Below, piece by piece: positions 43,789 to 55,665 of a DNA stretch of 64,000 bases. Both the position numbers and the translations under genes were made by a program. The notes below the pieces were generated by a model that was not told the DNA's origin, ran no database searches, and saw nothing but the letters and a program-made list of their open reading frames with translations. The DNA comes from Boesenbergia rotunda. Taxonomy: Eukaryota > Streptophyta > Magnoliopsida > Zingiberales > Zingiberaceae. Where the stretch lies: positions 80,297-144,296 of the forward strand of contig JAGFNQ010000834.1 in NCBI GenBank assembly GCA_024364735.1. Reading direction: 5' to 3'. The number at the start of each line of letters is the position of its first letter. Positions within the stretch are counted from its first letter, which is position 1.

Positions 43789-44683
43789 TGTGATCCGGGC
43801 CTTCTGTTTCGGGAGGAAAGTTGGGGGCCCGGTCGGAGTTAACCGAATATGATCCGGGTCAGGGAAAACCGGGCCAGCTCACCCTCGACCTCACGGGCCG
43901 GGCTGAAGGCTCAGACAGGACACTGAGAGGTCGAGCTCGAGAGTACCGACATCGCCAGAGGTCGGGTGCAAGAGCTCCGTGACCTCGGGTCGGATGTCGG
44001 AGTGCGGACCCAAAGAGGTCGGGAACTAGAGCTCCGTGACCTCGGGTCAGATGCCGGAGTGCGGACCTCAAGAGGTCGGGAACTAGAGCTCCGTGACCTC
44101 GGGTCGGGTGTCGGAGTGCGGACCCCAAGAGGTCGGGAACTAGAGCTCCGTGACCTCAGGTCGGGTGCCGGAGTGCGGACCTCAAGAGGTCGGGGACTAG
44201 GCTCCGTGACCTCGGGTCGGGCGCCAGAGCTCAGACACCAAGAGGTCAGATCTGTCAGGATTCGGCGTCAAGGGGAAAAGACGTTGAACGCAATCGTTAC
44301 CTGACACAACCGCCAAACATTAATCAGAATCGAAAGGACAGGTTTACAGACTGTCAGGCGGCTGTGTCAGTCTCACCCCGCCACTAAGATAGCCACTTAC
44401 TTAGCTTAATCCTTGACTGGTCCTTAACGAGATGTGACAGTTCGCACGCAGGAAGACCTTTTCGCCTCCCTATATAAACCCCACATGTGCTCCATAGGGG
44501 AGGCTCGCTGCTCCTCTGCAACCTCAACTTCCTTTTGTAAGCCCCATTTCGGTCCGAGCCAAGTGACTTGAGTGCTCCCCCTATTTGAGCCCGACCCCGA
44601 CCTCCGAGTTATAGCAGACCGGGTCCTCTTGGTCAGACCGAGTCACCCGAGTGAAAACCGATCTTCGCTTGTCGACAGGATCA
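43789..44683 (+). mobile_element. Tat element 3' LTR (895 bp)
   Basis: Starts TGTGATCCGG and ends GACAGGATCA like the 5' LTR. It lacks a roughly 30-35 bp segment and has fewer 57-bp units (43960-44235). Confidence 0.9.
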
Positions 44684-44877
44684 GAGATGCACTTAAGTAG
44701 TTGGTAAAAGGCGATTTACTTATTCTCAACGCCCCCTTTAATCTATTTCAGGAGTAATACGAAGAAGATAAATATGAAGATTATTAATCTGGATGTTACG
44801 ACTAATATATGAAAAAGATGAACATGTTAACTTTATCAAATTTTGATTTAAGTAGCTACTTATACTTACTTTACATG

Positions 44878-45373
44878 TAGGAGGTGTCAATTCGGGTGGA
44901 TCGGGTAGGGTTAAAAAAAATATTTTTTTAACTCCCAATTCGAACCTGACTCGAACCCGATTTAAACCTAAACGCCCAAGCCAGAACCCGACCAACCCCA
45001 CCAACCCGAACCCGACCAGAATAATCCGAAAAACCGATTCAAAACGTCTTTTTTCGCTATTTTCTCTATTATTCTTCGCTTTTATCTCAATACTCTATCG
45101 TGATGATACTAATATTGATATTAATATACATAAAATATCTTAATTTTCAAAATAAAATTTAATTTAACCCCAAAAAATCTACTAAACATTAAATTCGGGT
45201 GAACTCGAATCTGACCCGAATCTGACTTGAACCTGACCCGAAAATTTTTAATTTGAAATCCTCTAACTCGAACCCGATCCGAATCCGAAAATTTTCAATC
45301 CGAACCTAAACCCGAATTTTTTCGGATTGATTCGGATTGAATCGTCGAATTGTGTTAATTTTTGACGCCCCTA
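44878..45373. mobile_element. hAT-type MITE (496 bp)
   Basis: Ends TAGGAGGTGTCAATTCGG (44878) and, inverted, TAGGGGCGTCAAAAATTAA (45373). The 8-bp flanks TTTACATG (44870-44877) and TTCACATG (45374-45381) differ at one position. The interior is rich in CGAACCCGA and TCGGGT words on opposite strands and has no coding capacity. The TIR, 8-bp duplication and size fit a non-autonomous hAT. Confidence 0.88.
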
Positions 45374-45381
45374 TTCACATG

Positions 45382-46942
45382 TGACTTTAATACGTATTTT
45401 TAAGCGCTGTGTGTGTCGTCAACATCTGGTCCTGACAAAGTGGGATGTGAGGTAGTTGATGACAATCTTGATATATTCCGGGAATGATGAGAAGAAAAAA
45501 AAAAAGCACAAAGGGCAAAAAGAACCCCATACGCGATCATAAATGCATTTGGATCTCTATAATAAAATATACTTTCTTCAGAGATAGGGGTAGACTGTTA
45601 GCTTGCAATAAACTTCTTCCTGACACCAAAAATATGCTTATAATTATGATCACAACAAGACTACGAATAAACTAATCGATCTAATAGTACTAGCTAGTAC
45701 CGTGACATAATCATGATTATGATTGTGTTATTCTTTTCCATTAATTAATATTTCAAATTGTAGGATCCTTGTCGTGTTGCTGCTCATATTAATCATCAAA
45801 ATCATTGTCAAGTAAAAAAGATACCTATTACAAGTATTTACAAGGGCCCTTCCAAGCAATAAGTTGTCATTGTCCATGAAGCTTCTATATAAAATTTAAT
45901 TTATAACAAGAAGCTTCTGTCAGTATTATCATCTCCTCAGCATATCCTAATTGATTTCTTGGGCTCTGGAATATATATGAATCCTAAGGAGATTACATAT
46001 TGCTTCTAGCAAGGCTTTTCTCTGCTGTGCATGCAGAGGTGTGCATGGCTTTCATGGAGACAGATTTTCCAGCAATAATGATTTGGTAACAAAAGAGCAT
46101 GCATGTGGAACGGAATGAAGATCCCTGATCCTTGTTCAAGTCTCTTTTCTTATTATCGTAATCATGAGTGCATCCACCAAACTATATCAAACCCACAGCA
46201 CGCACTTTTGCTCAGTATGATGCCTCCTAACTGGTGGCAACTTCCGCATCATTCCATGCGCCTCTTTCGCTCACTTTCATCAATTTCACTTTAGTTACTC
46301 GGTCCACATCTGCGTTCCTCTCCAAATGATGGAAGTCAAAGTATATAAACATATATACCGTGGAAAAACAGGGCAACGGCTTCGGGAAAGAAAGAGCAGA
46401 GAAAAAGGAAACAGTCGTCCATTAAAGCCCCTAGTTCAAACCCAAGAAAGGGTTTTAGGAAACACACAAACCAATAAACGCCTGTACGTATCTCAGTAAT
46501 GCTTTACGACCAAATCCAAATGTTCCACGTTAAATAGGTAGAGCGAAGGATATAGATTGTGTATGTATAATTCCTGGTTTCCCTTGAGCTTAACAACCCA
46601 AAACAATCTTTAGCTTTCATGACACAAGCATTTGCCTCTCAAAATTGCTCAACCCTTTCTTCCTCGAATGGAACGTTTGAGCCAGCAGGTTAATGTCAAG
46701 CATTGCTGGGAACTGAGAATATTTGATACATTGCCTCAGGTAAAGGAATAAATTCAATTGAAAGTGAAACACTGGTGTTCAGATAAAAAGAACATCAATG
46801 CTAAGCAATGGCAGTTAATGCTTAAAAGACAAAGGTCAGTGTTGAAGTATAATAAGATCATAAAAGAAGAATCCGTGTGAATTTCATCAATCCGCAAAAA
46901 GGAGATTTTGCCCCCCTTGCTGTCATATATAGTTCAATTTAG
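45382..46942. other. Intergenic DNA, no gene recognised
   Basis: AT-rich. A TATATAAAC near 46341 is a possible promoter element, but no coding frame follows that I recognise. Confidence 0.45.
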
Positions 46943-47500
46943 TGTTGGAAATGTGAATGAAAATAAAGAATTGGACGGAAAGAATTTCAATGTGTATGAG
47001 AATTTTAATTTGACAATGGAAGTTTCAAGGTTAGTTGGTTGGTTTATATTATTGCACGTGCATATATGATGTGAACAAATATATGAAAAAAAACTCTCTC
47101 ATGTGTGGGTATGCAGGATAGTGTAAACCTAGAGCTCGAATTACATTGGACCAAGTTGATTTGCATGTGAGTACGACCTGCGCGTGTCGAATGCCGAACA
47201 TTTTGCCGCATGAATATATTTTTGTTACCTGTTCAAGTGAATTACGAATATATTAACTGATATTAATGGCGTATCAGTACCCTTTCAGGTGAAATGACTG
47301 CAATTCAATCCGGATGATAATGATAGTAAATGGTCATTTAATACAGTCAAAGGGAAGTCTCTCCTATATAAAGAGGCGATACCCTAAGCAAAAATAAAAG
47401 AGGTAAAAGCTATAGCAAAAACTCTAATCTTTATCCATCTATGTTTCCCCTCACTTTCATCTTCTCTATCGCTAGGCAGTATTATCCGTGATAGCAATCA
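46943..47500 (+). mobile_element. Copia family-C 5' LTR (right end approximate)
   Basis: Starts TGTTGGAAATGTGAATG. It shares TTGGTTGGTTTATATT, the GAACAAAT word and AACATTTTGCC-like text with the 3' LTR at 56185. A TATA box (CCTATATAAAGAGG) is near 47370. No clear PBS follows, so the right end is not fixed. Confidence 0.7.
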
Positions 47501-47636
47501 CGTATATTCTTAGTTTGTTATGATCCACCCGTGCTCCATGGTGATTATGGTATACTGTTGTATCTTAGGAAACAAATGACTCACGTAACCTCGAAGCACA
47601 GTCAAAGGTGGGGCGAAACTGTTTTAAGGAAACTAC

Positions 47637-49140
47637 TTGAAAATTAGTATCAAAATCCTCTTTACCCCACTCGACTTCCACTCAGGAGCACTTGACATTC
47701 ACTCAAGAGCACTCACAGATATATATGTTGTAACAAAGAGCTTCTCCATAACTTTAAAGAAGTTAACGATCAAGATGAGGGAACTCAACCCCAAACATCA
47801 TAGGTCAAGAGAAGTGGTGCTGAAGATGACCTTGGGCAAGGAGTTAACTCTCAATAATATATTGTATGTTTTGAATATTTGGAAGAATCTAGTATTTGGA
47901 TCACTGTTAAGCAAGCATGACTTTCATATTATTTTTGAGTCGAATAGAGTTGTATTGTCCAAGAATAAAATATTTGTTGAAAAGGGTTAGGTATCTGATG
48001 GGTTATTCAAGCTCAATGTAATAGTCATTAGACCTAAGATAAATAAAAATAAAAACTTTTCCATTTATATGCTTGAGTCTTCGTATGTGTGGCATGGTAG
48101 ATTATGACATTAATTATATACGATGTGTTATGTAGATTATTAACATGCAAAATATATTAACATTTCACCTTGACCAGAAACACAGGTGTAAGAAGCAATG
48201 AACTGCTCATCCTAATTCATACCGACGTGTGCGATCTAAAAGGTATACCGATGAGTGGTGTGAATAAGTATTTCATAACTTTTATGGATGATAATATAAA
48301 ATATTGTTATGTGTATCTTCTCAAAAGCAAGGATGAACTTATAGAGAAATTTATTCTCTACAAGAATGAGTTGTAAACCAACTTAATAAAAAGGTTAAGG
48401 TGGTTCGAAATAACCGAGGTGGTGAATATGTATCACTGTTTGCTGAGTTGTGTATTGAAAGTGAGATCAGACATGAAACAACCACTCCTTATACTCCTCA
48501 TCAAAATGGATTTGCTAAGCGAAAGAATTGCATTATAAAGAAGATGATGAACACTCTTTTATCGAGCTCTAGACTGTCAGAGTTCATGTAGTAGGAAACT
48601 GTGTTAATAGCAAATTATGTTTTAAATAAGGTGCCAATAAAAAATAGATAAGAGCTGATATAAGTTGTGAAATGGAAGACAACCGTCCGATAAATATTTG
48701 CGAATATAAGGGTGTCTTGCTAAAGTTTTGGTACCTAATCCGAAACGGATTAAGATAGGATCAAAACTCATTGATTGCATATTTATTCGATATGCACATG
48801 ACAACAATGTGTGTTTTTAATGTATGAGTCACAAATACCGGATATACACATAAACTCGATAATAAAATTGAGAAGTACATCGTTCTTCGAGCATGTATTT
48901 CCGTATAAGACTTGAGAAGAAGCAAGTTTCTCTAGATAAGCATTTAAAACACAAGAGGAAGAAGAAGATGACGAAATAGTTGAGGCTAGGGCACGAGTAG
49001 AAAGATACTACGAAATATATTTTATCACGTACTTTTATATTGGAAAGTGAGCCCCAAAGTTACTTAGAATCAATAAGCTCTTTTGACGGGCCTCACTTGC
49101 AATTACAAATGGGATAAACTCTATCTTGCAAAATCATACT
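47637..49140 (+). pseudogene. Copia pol remnant: GAG-pre-integrase and integrase
   Basis: The plus strand encodes VVLKMTLGKELTLNNILYV and the SLLSKHDFHIIFES...SDGLFKLN run (47815-48020), then SSYVWHGRL of the GAG-pre-integrase domain. Integrase follows with LIHTDVCDLKGIPMSGVNKY and FITFMDDNIKYCYVYLLKSKD (48215-48340) and RGGEYVSLFAEL (48413-48450), then TTPYTPHQNGFAKRKN (48480-48530). Later text encodes CLAKVLVPNPKR-like and EHVFPYKT-like pieces to about 48930. Stops and frameshifts are frequent. The segment ends at the solo LTR. Confidence 0.85.
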
Positions 49141-49147
49141 TGAGAAT

Positions 49148-50465
49148 TGTTGGTGCAGTTTACACTAACGGTCAAACTCAGATTTTTGATATATGACGAA
49201 AGTATTAAAGTTATGTGTGTTGTTTGTCTAACCTTGTTACTGAGTGTACAAGATTGAAAGACTTAAAACCTGACACCAAGCTAAAGTCCAGGTTAGTTGA
49301 AACTTGGAAGGAAGTCAGTTGGGTCTGCGGAGCCTGACAACTAGCTGAAACCCAGGTTGGTGGAGACCTGGCATGAAGTCCAGCTGGGTTCGCAGGAACT
49401 GACAGTTGGTTGAAGATCTGGTGGGTTAAGAAGTTGAGTAAGTATGCAAAAGAGTAAGTAAGGTAAGTCACTAGAGGAGAGATCCGGTGAGGATGAGTCC
49501 TTGGTGGGATTGTAGGTGCAATCAAACTTAGAACCATTTTGAAGCTCTAAGCTAAATCCTTGACTAGATGCTGATCTTGGAAAGACATGATCTAATTAAT
49601 AATCATGTTTAATAAAGTGTGCTAACTCTATTTTGCAAGATACATTGTGTTTTTATACTAATGCCTTTTTGCAGGTCAAAAGGGGAAAAATTAGCCTCAG
49701 ATGAACAATGTTCGAGGTGCCTTAGGTGGGACCCGAGGCGACTCAATTGGAACTGAAGGCGCTCTTAATGGTTGAGGGTGCCTCCATGCAGTTGATGCTG
49801 AAGATGAAGGTTTCAATATCCGAGAAGCCTCAGGTTGGATCCAAGGCATTTTAGTTGAGAACTGAGGCACTTCAAAGAGGATCGAAGGTGCCTTCCAATG
49901 GGTAAGCTGCACAGGCTGCGAATCTGATAAGCCTTGGAACTAAGGCTCCCTCAGTGGCCTTTATAAGGGTTGTTCGAGGAGTCTATGAGATCATCTGTTC
50001 TACGAGTTCAAACGATCATTCTACGACTTTGTCTTCGTGCTGCGACCCTACTACTGCTCTACTACATTCGACCGTTGCCGAAAAACTGACGCCAACACGC
50101 GAACACATTCGAATATCTATTATATTGATAACAAAGATAATCAATTTTGTACTTATTTCATATATTTGCTTAAGGATAGTGTAGGGTATTATACTAGTCA
50201 TATTCTTTGTACTCGACTACTCTACTAGGAGTTTATCAGTAGAGAGATTAGTGGATTATCTGTCGGAAAGGATCAATAGACTTGGGCCTTAGAGTAGGAG
50301 TCATTGAAGATTTTGAACCAAGTAAAATCGAACCGTATTTTGACTTGTATTTTCTTCGCTTTATTTTCTGCTATGCACTCAAGTTTTATATATCCGGAAA
50401 AGCGAATTTGTTATTAAATTACACGTGATTCACCCTCCCCCTCCCCCACGTGCAACAATCCTACA
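49148..50465 (+). mobile_element. Solo copia-type LTR (1318 bp)
   Basis: Starts TGTTGGTGCAG and ends CCTACA after a C-rich run (CACCCTCCCCCTCCCCCAC). The flanks AGAAT (49143-49147) and AGAAC (50466-50470) differ by one base. It splits the copia pol between integrase and RT: LRI.. before and ELVDLPPRSK after. It contains dispersed GAGGYGCCT-like words (49690-49900). No gene. Confidence 0.8.
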
Positions 50466-50989
50466 AGAACTTGTGGATCTTCCTCCGAGAAGTAAAACAC
50501 TAGGATGTAAATGAATCTTCAAGAAGAAAATAAAATCAGATAACACAATTAATAAGTACAAAGTCAGATTGGTAATTAAAGAATATCGACAACAAGAAGA
50601 CCTTGATTACTTTGATACGTATTCTCCGATGTTGAGAATAACTTTCATTACAGTATTATTGGCTATTGTCACTCTATGAAATCTTGAAATATATCATATG
50701 AATGTAAAAATAGTCTTTCTAAATGAGAATTTGGAGGAAGAAATATACCTAAAACAACATGAAGGGTTTTTTGCCCAAGGTAGGAAAACAAGATTTGTAA
50801 ATTGGTGAAGTCATTATATGGCTTGAAACAAGCACCAAAGCAGTAATCTGAGAAATTTGATAATGTCATGAAGAAATGTGAATTCAAAATCAATGAATGT
50901 GATAAATATGATTACATGAAACCACATAGAATGACTATGTCATCTTGTGCCTATATATAGATGACATACTTATTATTGAGAGTAATAAT
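50466..50989 (+). pseudogene. Copia pol remnant: reverse transcriptase
   Basis: Encodes ELVDLPPRSKTLGCK then IFKKKIKSDNTINKYKVRLV, LDYFDTYSP, NVKIVFLNENLEEEIYLKQHEGF and, near 50950, the catalytic IYR/YIDD region (LVPIYR*HTYY in one frame, YIDDILII in another). There are several stops and shifts. The next insertion begins right after the YIDD motif. Confidence 0.85.
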
Positions 50990-53079
50990 TGTAGATCGTA
51001 AAATACTGAGAGAGAGAGAGAGAGAGTGAGTGAATCTTGATCGTTCATAAAAATTTTCTTTTCGATAGCATAAAATAAAACAGAGAGTAGAGTAAAGTAG
51101 TGGAAAATAAAGTACACTTTTTTTTTACTTAATTCGGAGCCTTCGACGACTCCTACTCCAAGGCCCGTAATCCTCGACCTCTCTTGTTGGGCAATCCACT
51201 AAATCTCTTCCTTCGAAAACTTTTCAAAGGAAGCAAATTGTACAAGATGTAAGGAGAATAATAATCTACTATCTCCTTTTAAGATGCAAGTACAAGTACG
51301 AAAATATGAAATGATACCGACACGTAGAGTAAGCTTGAATCGCGTAGTGTCGGAGAGCTCCTGAGCGTCGTAGTAGTAGCTTTTGAGTAGTTTGTCGATG
51401 CATAGAGTGAATGTAGGGCAGTGATGATCTGAGCACTGGTTCAAGCTTCTTATATTGGACATGTTCGGTAGACCGAAAAATTGTTTGGTCGACGGAACCT
51501 ATTAGTCAACTGAACCTCCTTAGTCAATGGATCTCCGCGCCTTTCCTTGTATATGCTGCTCTGCTATACTCAGTTATCGCTACAATAAATGTGATCTGTC
51601 AACCTAACCTTTTGATCAATCTACGGATAAGACTTCCATTTGCGTAGTCACACCATACCATATATGGATTCGTCAACCGATCTAGATGATCAGTCGGCTG
51701 ATCCCTCTGAATATACTAAATTTGGCACCGTCTGCTTGGTTCGGTCAACTGATCCAAATGTTTAGTCAACTAAACCCTCAGTCAACTTCCTTTGTGTGAT
51801 CTGTATTAAAATGTTTGCACAACATAATAACATGTAAAGGATTAACCCTGCAAAACAGTGTTACCACAAATATATAATATGCATGAGCAAACAACAATAA
51901 GACCTGTCATGATCTTAACTTAGAAACCTCCGTAAGTTCCTCTAGTTGGATTAGCGCCTAAGGCTATCCCGTCGGGGCACGACCTCACAACACTCTCCTC
52001 CAAGAACTTACCTTTACTCACCTACCAAACATCTGATCCTCCAGACCTATTTGGACTTACTCCACTCAATGTCTGATCACCTGATTCACTAAGTCTTTCC
52101 TGCAATAATAAATTAGCACAACAATAATAATAGTAAAGCAAAACAGTATTGATAAACCTATACTTAGATTTATCAAAATCCGTTAGTTCGGTCGACTGCA
52201 CCCAATCGATCAAAAACATTCTGATTAAACTTTCTTTGAGTTCACTCTGTTGGAAACCGGATGGCTATAGAGGGGGGGTGAATATAACCAGACACCCACA
52301 AGTTGCTCTTTGATATTTTCTGCGTGATCAGATTAGCAACGGAAGCAAATGCAGAACAAAGAACAAAGCAGAGAAGGAATCGCAAACCAAACAATCGCTA
52401 AGACGAAGATGTACAAGGTTCGGGGATAACTTGCCCCTACTCCTTGGCGTGCCCGTAAGGTGGGCGATCCCTTGATCGTCGGCAGATCAAGCCCCGGTGA
52501 ACCAGGATAAGATAGAGCCTCCTTCTCGGTGGAGAAACCTCTCTACAGATCTCACGGATGATATAACTTGAGTACAGGAGATCACACAAGAAGGAACACT
52601 CACAAAGCTCTCACAGGAATGCAACAAGATCGCTCAAGCACAAAGCAACAGAGAGCACGAACACAGCCCAGCCAAACTTCCCAAGTTTCTGTCTTGTTCG
52701 CCTCGCTCCTCTGCTTCCAACTTCGTCACTTAAGCTCCCTCTCACCATCGCAAGATTCATCAACATCCACTGAGCCAGCCTGAACCCACTGACCTCCCTG
52801 AACACTCAGTCCACTGAAGACCTCCTTTCCAGCTAAGTCTCCGTCAGTCGCCAGCTGCTCCAGTTGCCGTTGAAACCTGAGAAGGAGAAACAAAGAAACC
52901 TGCTCCAAGGAAAGCCTCCCATTGACCCTCCTTGAGTGTTTGAATCACTTGCTATCACCTGCACACTCCAACAGAGGCTTAGCAATGCATATCAACAAGA
53001 ATCGACAATGTATCAAAGAATCGGCAGTGAAAACAGACGCGATCAGAGCTTCTGACAGCGTATTTGAATTAAAGTTCTG

Positions 53080-53525
53080 CGCCTGATCGGTCACCAGACC
53101 GATCCAGAAGTCTTCTGCACACTCCTGATTGGTCCCCAGACCAATCAGGCTCCAGCCTGATCGGTCACCAGACCAATCAGGCTCCAGCCTGATCGGTCAC
53201 TAGACCAATCAGGTTGCTTCCAGACCAATCAGGAGTCATCCTGATCGGTGATAGTGAGAACCTTGCGACAAATGATCGTTCACTAGACCGATCTGAGCAG
53301 TATCCCTGATCGGTCACCAGACCGATCAGGAGCAGATCAGCAGGGGAACTCAACTCACTGTTCGCTCCCTGATCGGTCACCAGACCGATCAGGAGCTGTG
53401 CAGTGAGTGAAACACACACTCCCTGATCGGTCACCAGACCGATCAGACATCGCTGGATCGGTCACCAGACCGATCCACGAAGGAGCAGCGTGCCAACTCC
53501 CTGATCGGTCACCAGACCGATCCAG
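53080..53525. repeat. Array of palindromes CTGATCGGTCACCAGACCGATCAG
   Basis: At least eight full or near-full copies of the 25-nt palindrome seen at 29463-30065, plus half-sites, with unrelated spacers. Some copies have matched changes in both arms (CTGATTGGTC with GACCAATCAG). Confidence 0.9.
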
Positions 53526-53529
53526 GGAC

Positions 53530-54135
53530 GCAGACCTAGCCTTCCAAGCTAGGATTTCATTCACCTTAGCCCTCCAAGCTAAGGATTTTTCAATCTAACT
53601 CTCCAAGTTGGGAATTTGCACCTAACCCTCCAAGTTAGGACTTTTCACCTAGCCCTCCAAGCTAGGACTTTTCACCCAACCCCTCCGAGTTAGACCTTCA
53701 TCCAACCTAGCCCTCCAAGCTAGGCACCTGACCCTCCAAGCCAGGACTTTTTCACCTAACTCTCCAAGATGGGACTTTTCACCTAACCCTCCAAGTTAGG
53801 ACTTTTCACCTAGCCCTCCAAGCTAGGACTTTTCACCTAGCCCTCCAAGTTAGGACTTTTCACCTAGCCCTCCAAGCTAGGACTTTTCACCTAGCCCTCC
53901 AAGCTAGGACTTTTTCACCTAACTCTCCAAGATGGGACTTTTCACCTAACCCTCCAAGTTAGGACTTTTCACCTAGCCCTCCGAATTAGGACTTTTCAAC
54001 ACCTGGCTTCACTCACCAGGACCCGGCTTCACTCACCGGGATTTCCATCACCTGGCTTCACTCACCAGGACCCGACTTCACTCACCGGGATTTCAACCTA
54101 GCTTCACAAGCTAGGACCTGGCTTCACTCACCAGG
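53530..54135. repeat. Tandem hairpin array with at least five stem types
   Basis: About twenty units. Units with loop CCTCCAA have stems CCTAGC/GCTAGG, CCTAAC/GTTAGG or CCTTAGC/GCTAAGG. Units with loop TTCACTCA have CCTGG/CCAGG or CCCGG/CCGGG stems, and one has CCTAGC-TTCACAA-GCTAGG. Most arm differences are compensated; the few exceptions include a G-T pair unit near 53838. Confidence 0.9.
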
Positions 54136-54769
54136 GTTTCATGCCCAGTCCCCGACCAGGACTTTAACCCAAATTCGCTCAACCAAACTTAAATCATTGT
54201 CAAACACCAAAACAACAACCGGGCCAGACTGCATCAACACACTCCTCCAAGACTTCTAAGGTCACCTACCTTAGGATTCTCATTGCCTAACTTTACTCAC
54301 TAGAACTTCCTACTACCTAGTTTCACTCACCAGGACTTTCACTAACCTAGCTTCACTTATTAGGGTCTGGATTCATTCACCAAGACTTCACCAAACTAGT
54401 TTCACTCATTAGGGTCTGACTTCACTCACTAGGACTTCACCAACCTAGCTTCACTCACTAAGGCCCAGCTTCACTTACCAGGATTTTTCTTGCCTAACCT
54501 CTAGTTAAGACTAGTCACTTGGTAGATTTATCATCCTCTTACCTAACTTCCAGTCAGGACTAGTCACTTGATAGACTTATCACCCCTTTGTTTAACCTCC
54601 AGTTAGGATTAGTCACTTGGTAAACTTATCACCCCTTGCCTAACCTCTAGTCAGGGCTAGTCACTTGGTAGACTTATCGCCCAATTAGGTCAACCTTGAC
54701 CAAACTCTAATTAACAAATTATTAAACAAACATGAAAATCCTAGAGGTCGATTGTACCAACTATAATAA

Positions 54770-55665
54770 ATAATCAAATCTACTAAACACATGTTGAACT
54801 TAAAATTTAACATGAAAGACATGAGCTTAGCTGATGTGATTCTAGGAATAAAATTATTAGAATAACAGAATGACTTGTTCTTAGTTAATCCTATTATATG
54901 AACAAGATTCTTGAGAAATTCACCAAGGGTAATACTACATTGGCACAAATGTCGATAGATACGAGTCAACATCTATTGAAGAATCGAAAAAAATGTCTAT
55001 TTTAGATAGAGTACTCTTGAGTGATTATAAGTATGATGTACTTAATGAGTTGTATATGACTAGATTTAGCCTATATAGTAAGTTAACTGAGTAGATACAC
55101 GAGTAATCCCAGTGTTGAGCACTGAAAAGGAATAACAAGAGTACTGAAGTATTTAATATATACACATGAATATTGACTGCACTATATAAGATATCCTACT
55201 GTAATCGAAGGATATAACGATGCAAGTTAGATATCTGGCATAAAAAACTCTTAAGTTTTTGAGTGAATATGTATTCACTTTGGGAGGTGTAGTCATTTTG
55301 TGAAAATCTTCTAAGCAAACAGTAATAACCAAATTCACGATGGTATCTAAATTTGTATCTCTATGCAAATGTGGTGAAGAGGTTAAATGACTACGATAAT
55401 TCTTAGAAGATATTCCCAGATGGCCAAAACTGTCGTCACCAATTTACATACATTACGATAGTCAATTAGCAATTAGTCTGACACAGTGTCATCTAGATAA
55501 TAGTAAATCTAGACATATACATCATAGACATGATACATTAGACAACTACTCTCAACATGAGTTATCACTTAACCATGTGAACTAAAAGGATAACCATGTA
55601 AATCCATTAACCAAAGGATTAAACAGAGAGTTAGTTGCAAACTCATAGCGAGAGATGAGCTTAAT
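54770..55665 (+). pseudogene. Copia pol remnant: RNase H and C-terminus
   Basis: Encodes LKFNMKDMSLADVILGIKLLE (54800-54860), scattered pieces of the connection region, then SEYVFTLGGVVILWKSSKQT and ITKFTMVSKFVSLCKCGEEV (55255-55390), which correspond to the copia RNase H core. Further pieces near 55500-55650 match the SRHIHHRH-type and 'PLTKGLNREL' endings. Stops are very frequent, more than in the other pol parts. Confidence 0.8.

Larger units (their letters stand above)
33022..44683 (+). mobile_element. Tat-type Ty3/gypsy retrotransposon, 11.7 kb
   Basis: Complete layout: 5' LTR 33022-34005, PBS, gag, protease, RT, RNase H, integrase, a 145-bp tandem array, an antisense intron-containing gene, PPT and 3' LTR 43789-44683. 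The PBS type (TTTGGCGCCGTCTGTGGG), an archaeal-type RNase H before integrase and an antisense gene near the 3' end are known traits of the plant Tat lineage (Retand/Grande-like). The LTRs look about 95% alike in their shared parts by eye. The 5-bp flanks differ (TTTCT left, GAGAT right), so no target duplication is present. Confidence 0.93.
52248..54239 (-). mobile_element. Solo LTR family B (1992 bp) with 5-bp duplication
   Basis: Starts TGTTGGAAACC at 52248 and ends GCATCAACA at 54239, with perfect 5-bp duplications CACTC at 52243-52247 and 54240-54244. Read on the minus strand its 3' part holds the block also found at 5769-6017 and 30850-31076. It contains the palindrome array 53080-53525 and hairpin array 53530-54135. 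No internal region exists, so it is a solo LTR left by LTR-LTR recombination. Confidence 0.95.
50990..54716 (-). mobile_element. Copia LTR (Sirevirus-like), split by solo LTR B
   Basis: The outer parts are 50990-52247 and 54240-54716. The AATTCGGAGCC...CGACTCCTACTCCAAGGCCC block (51130-51170) matches 1549-1583 in the first LTR of the window. The minus-strand start is TGTTAATTAGAG...GGTCAAGGTTGACC near 54716. Degraded hairpin units (CCTAGTTTCACTCACCAGG-like) fill 54290-54660. A (GA)n run lies at 51008-51028. Exact ends and duplication are not certain. Confidence 0.65.

Noticed and set aside
46025..46045. miR528-like GCATGCAGAGG
   Set aside because: Only a short partial match and no precursor hairpin with a matching star strand.
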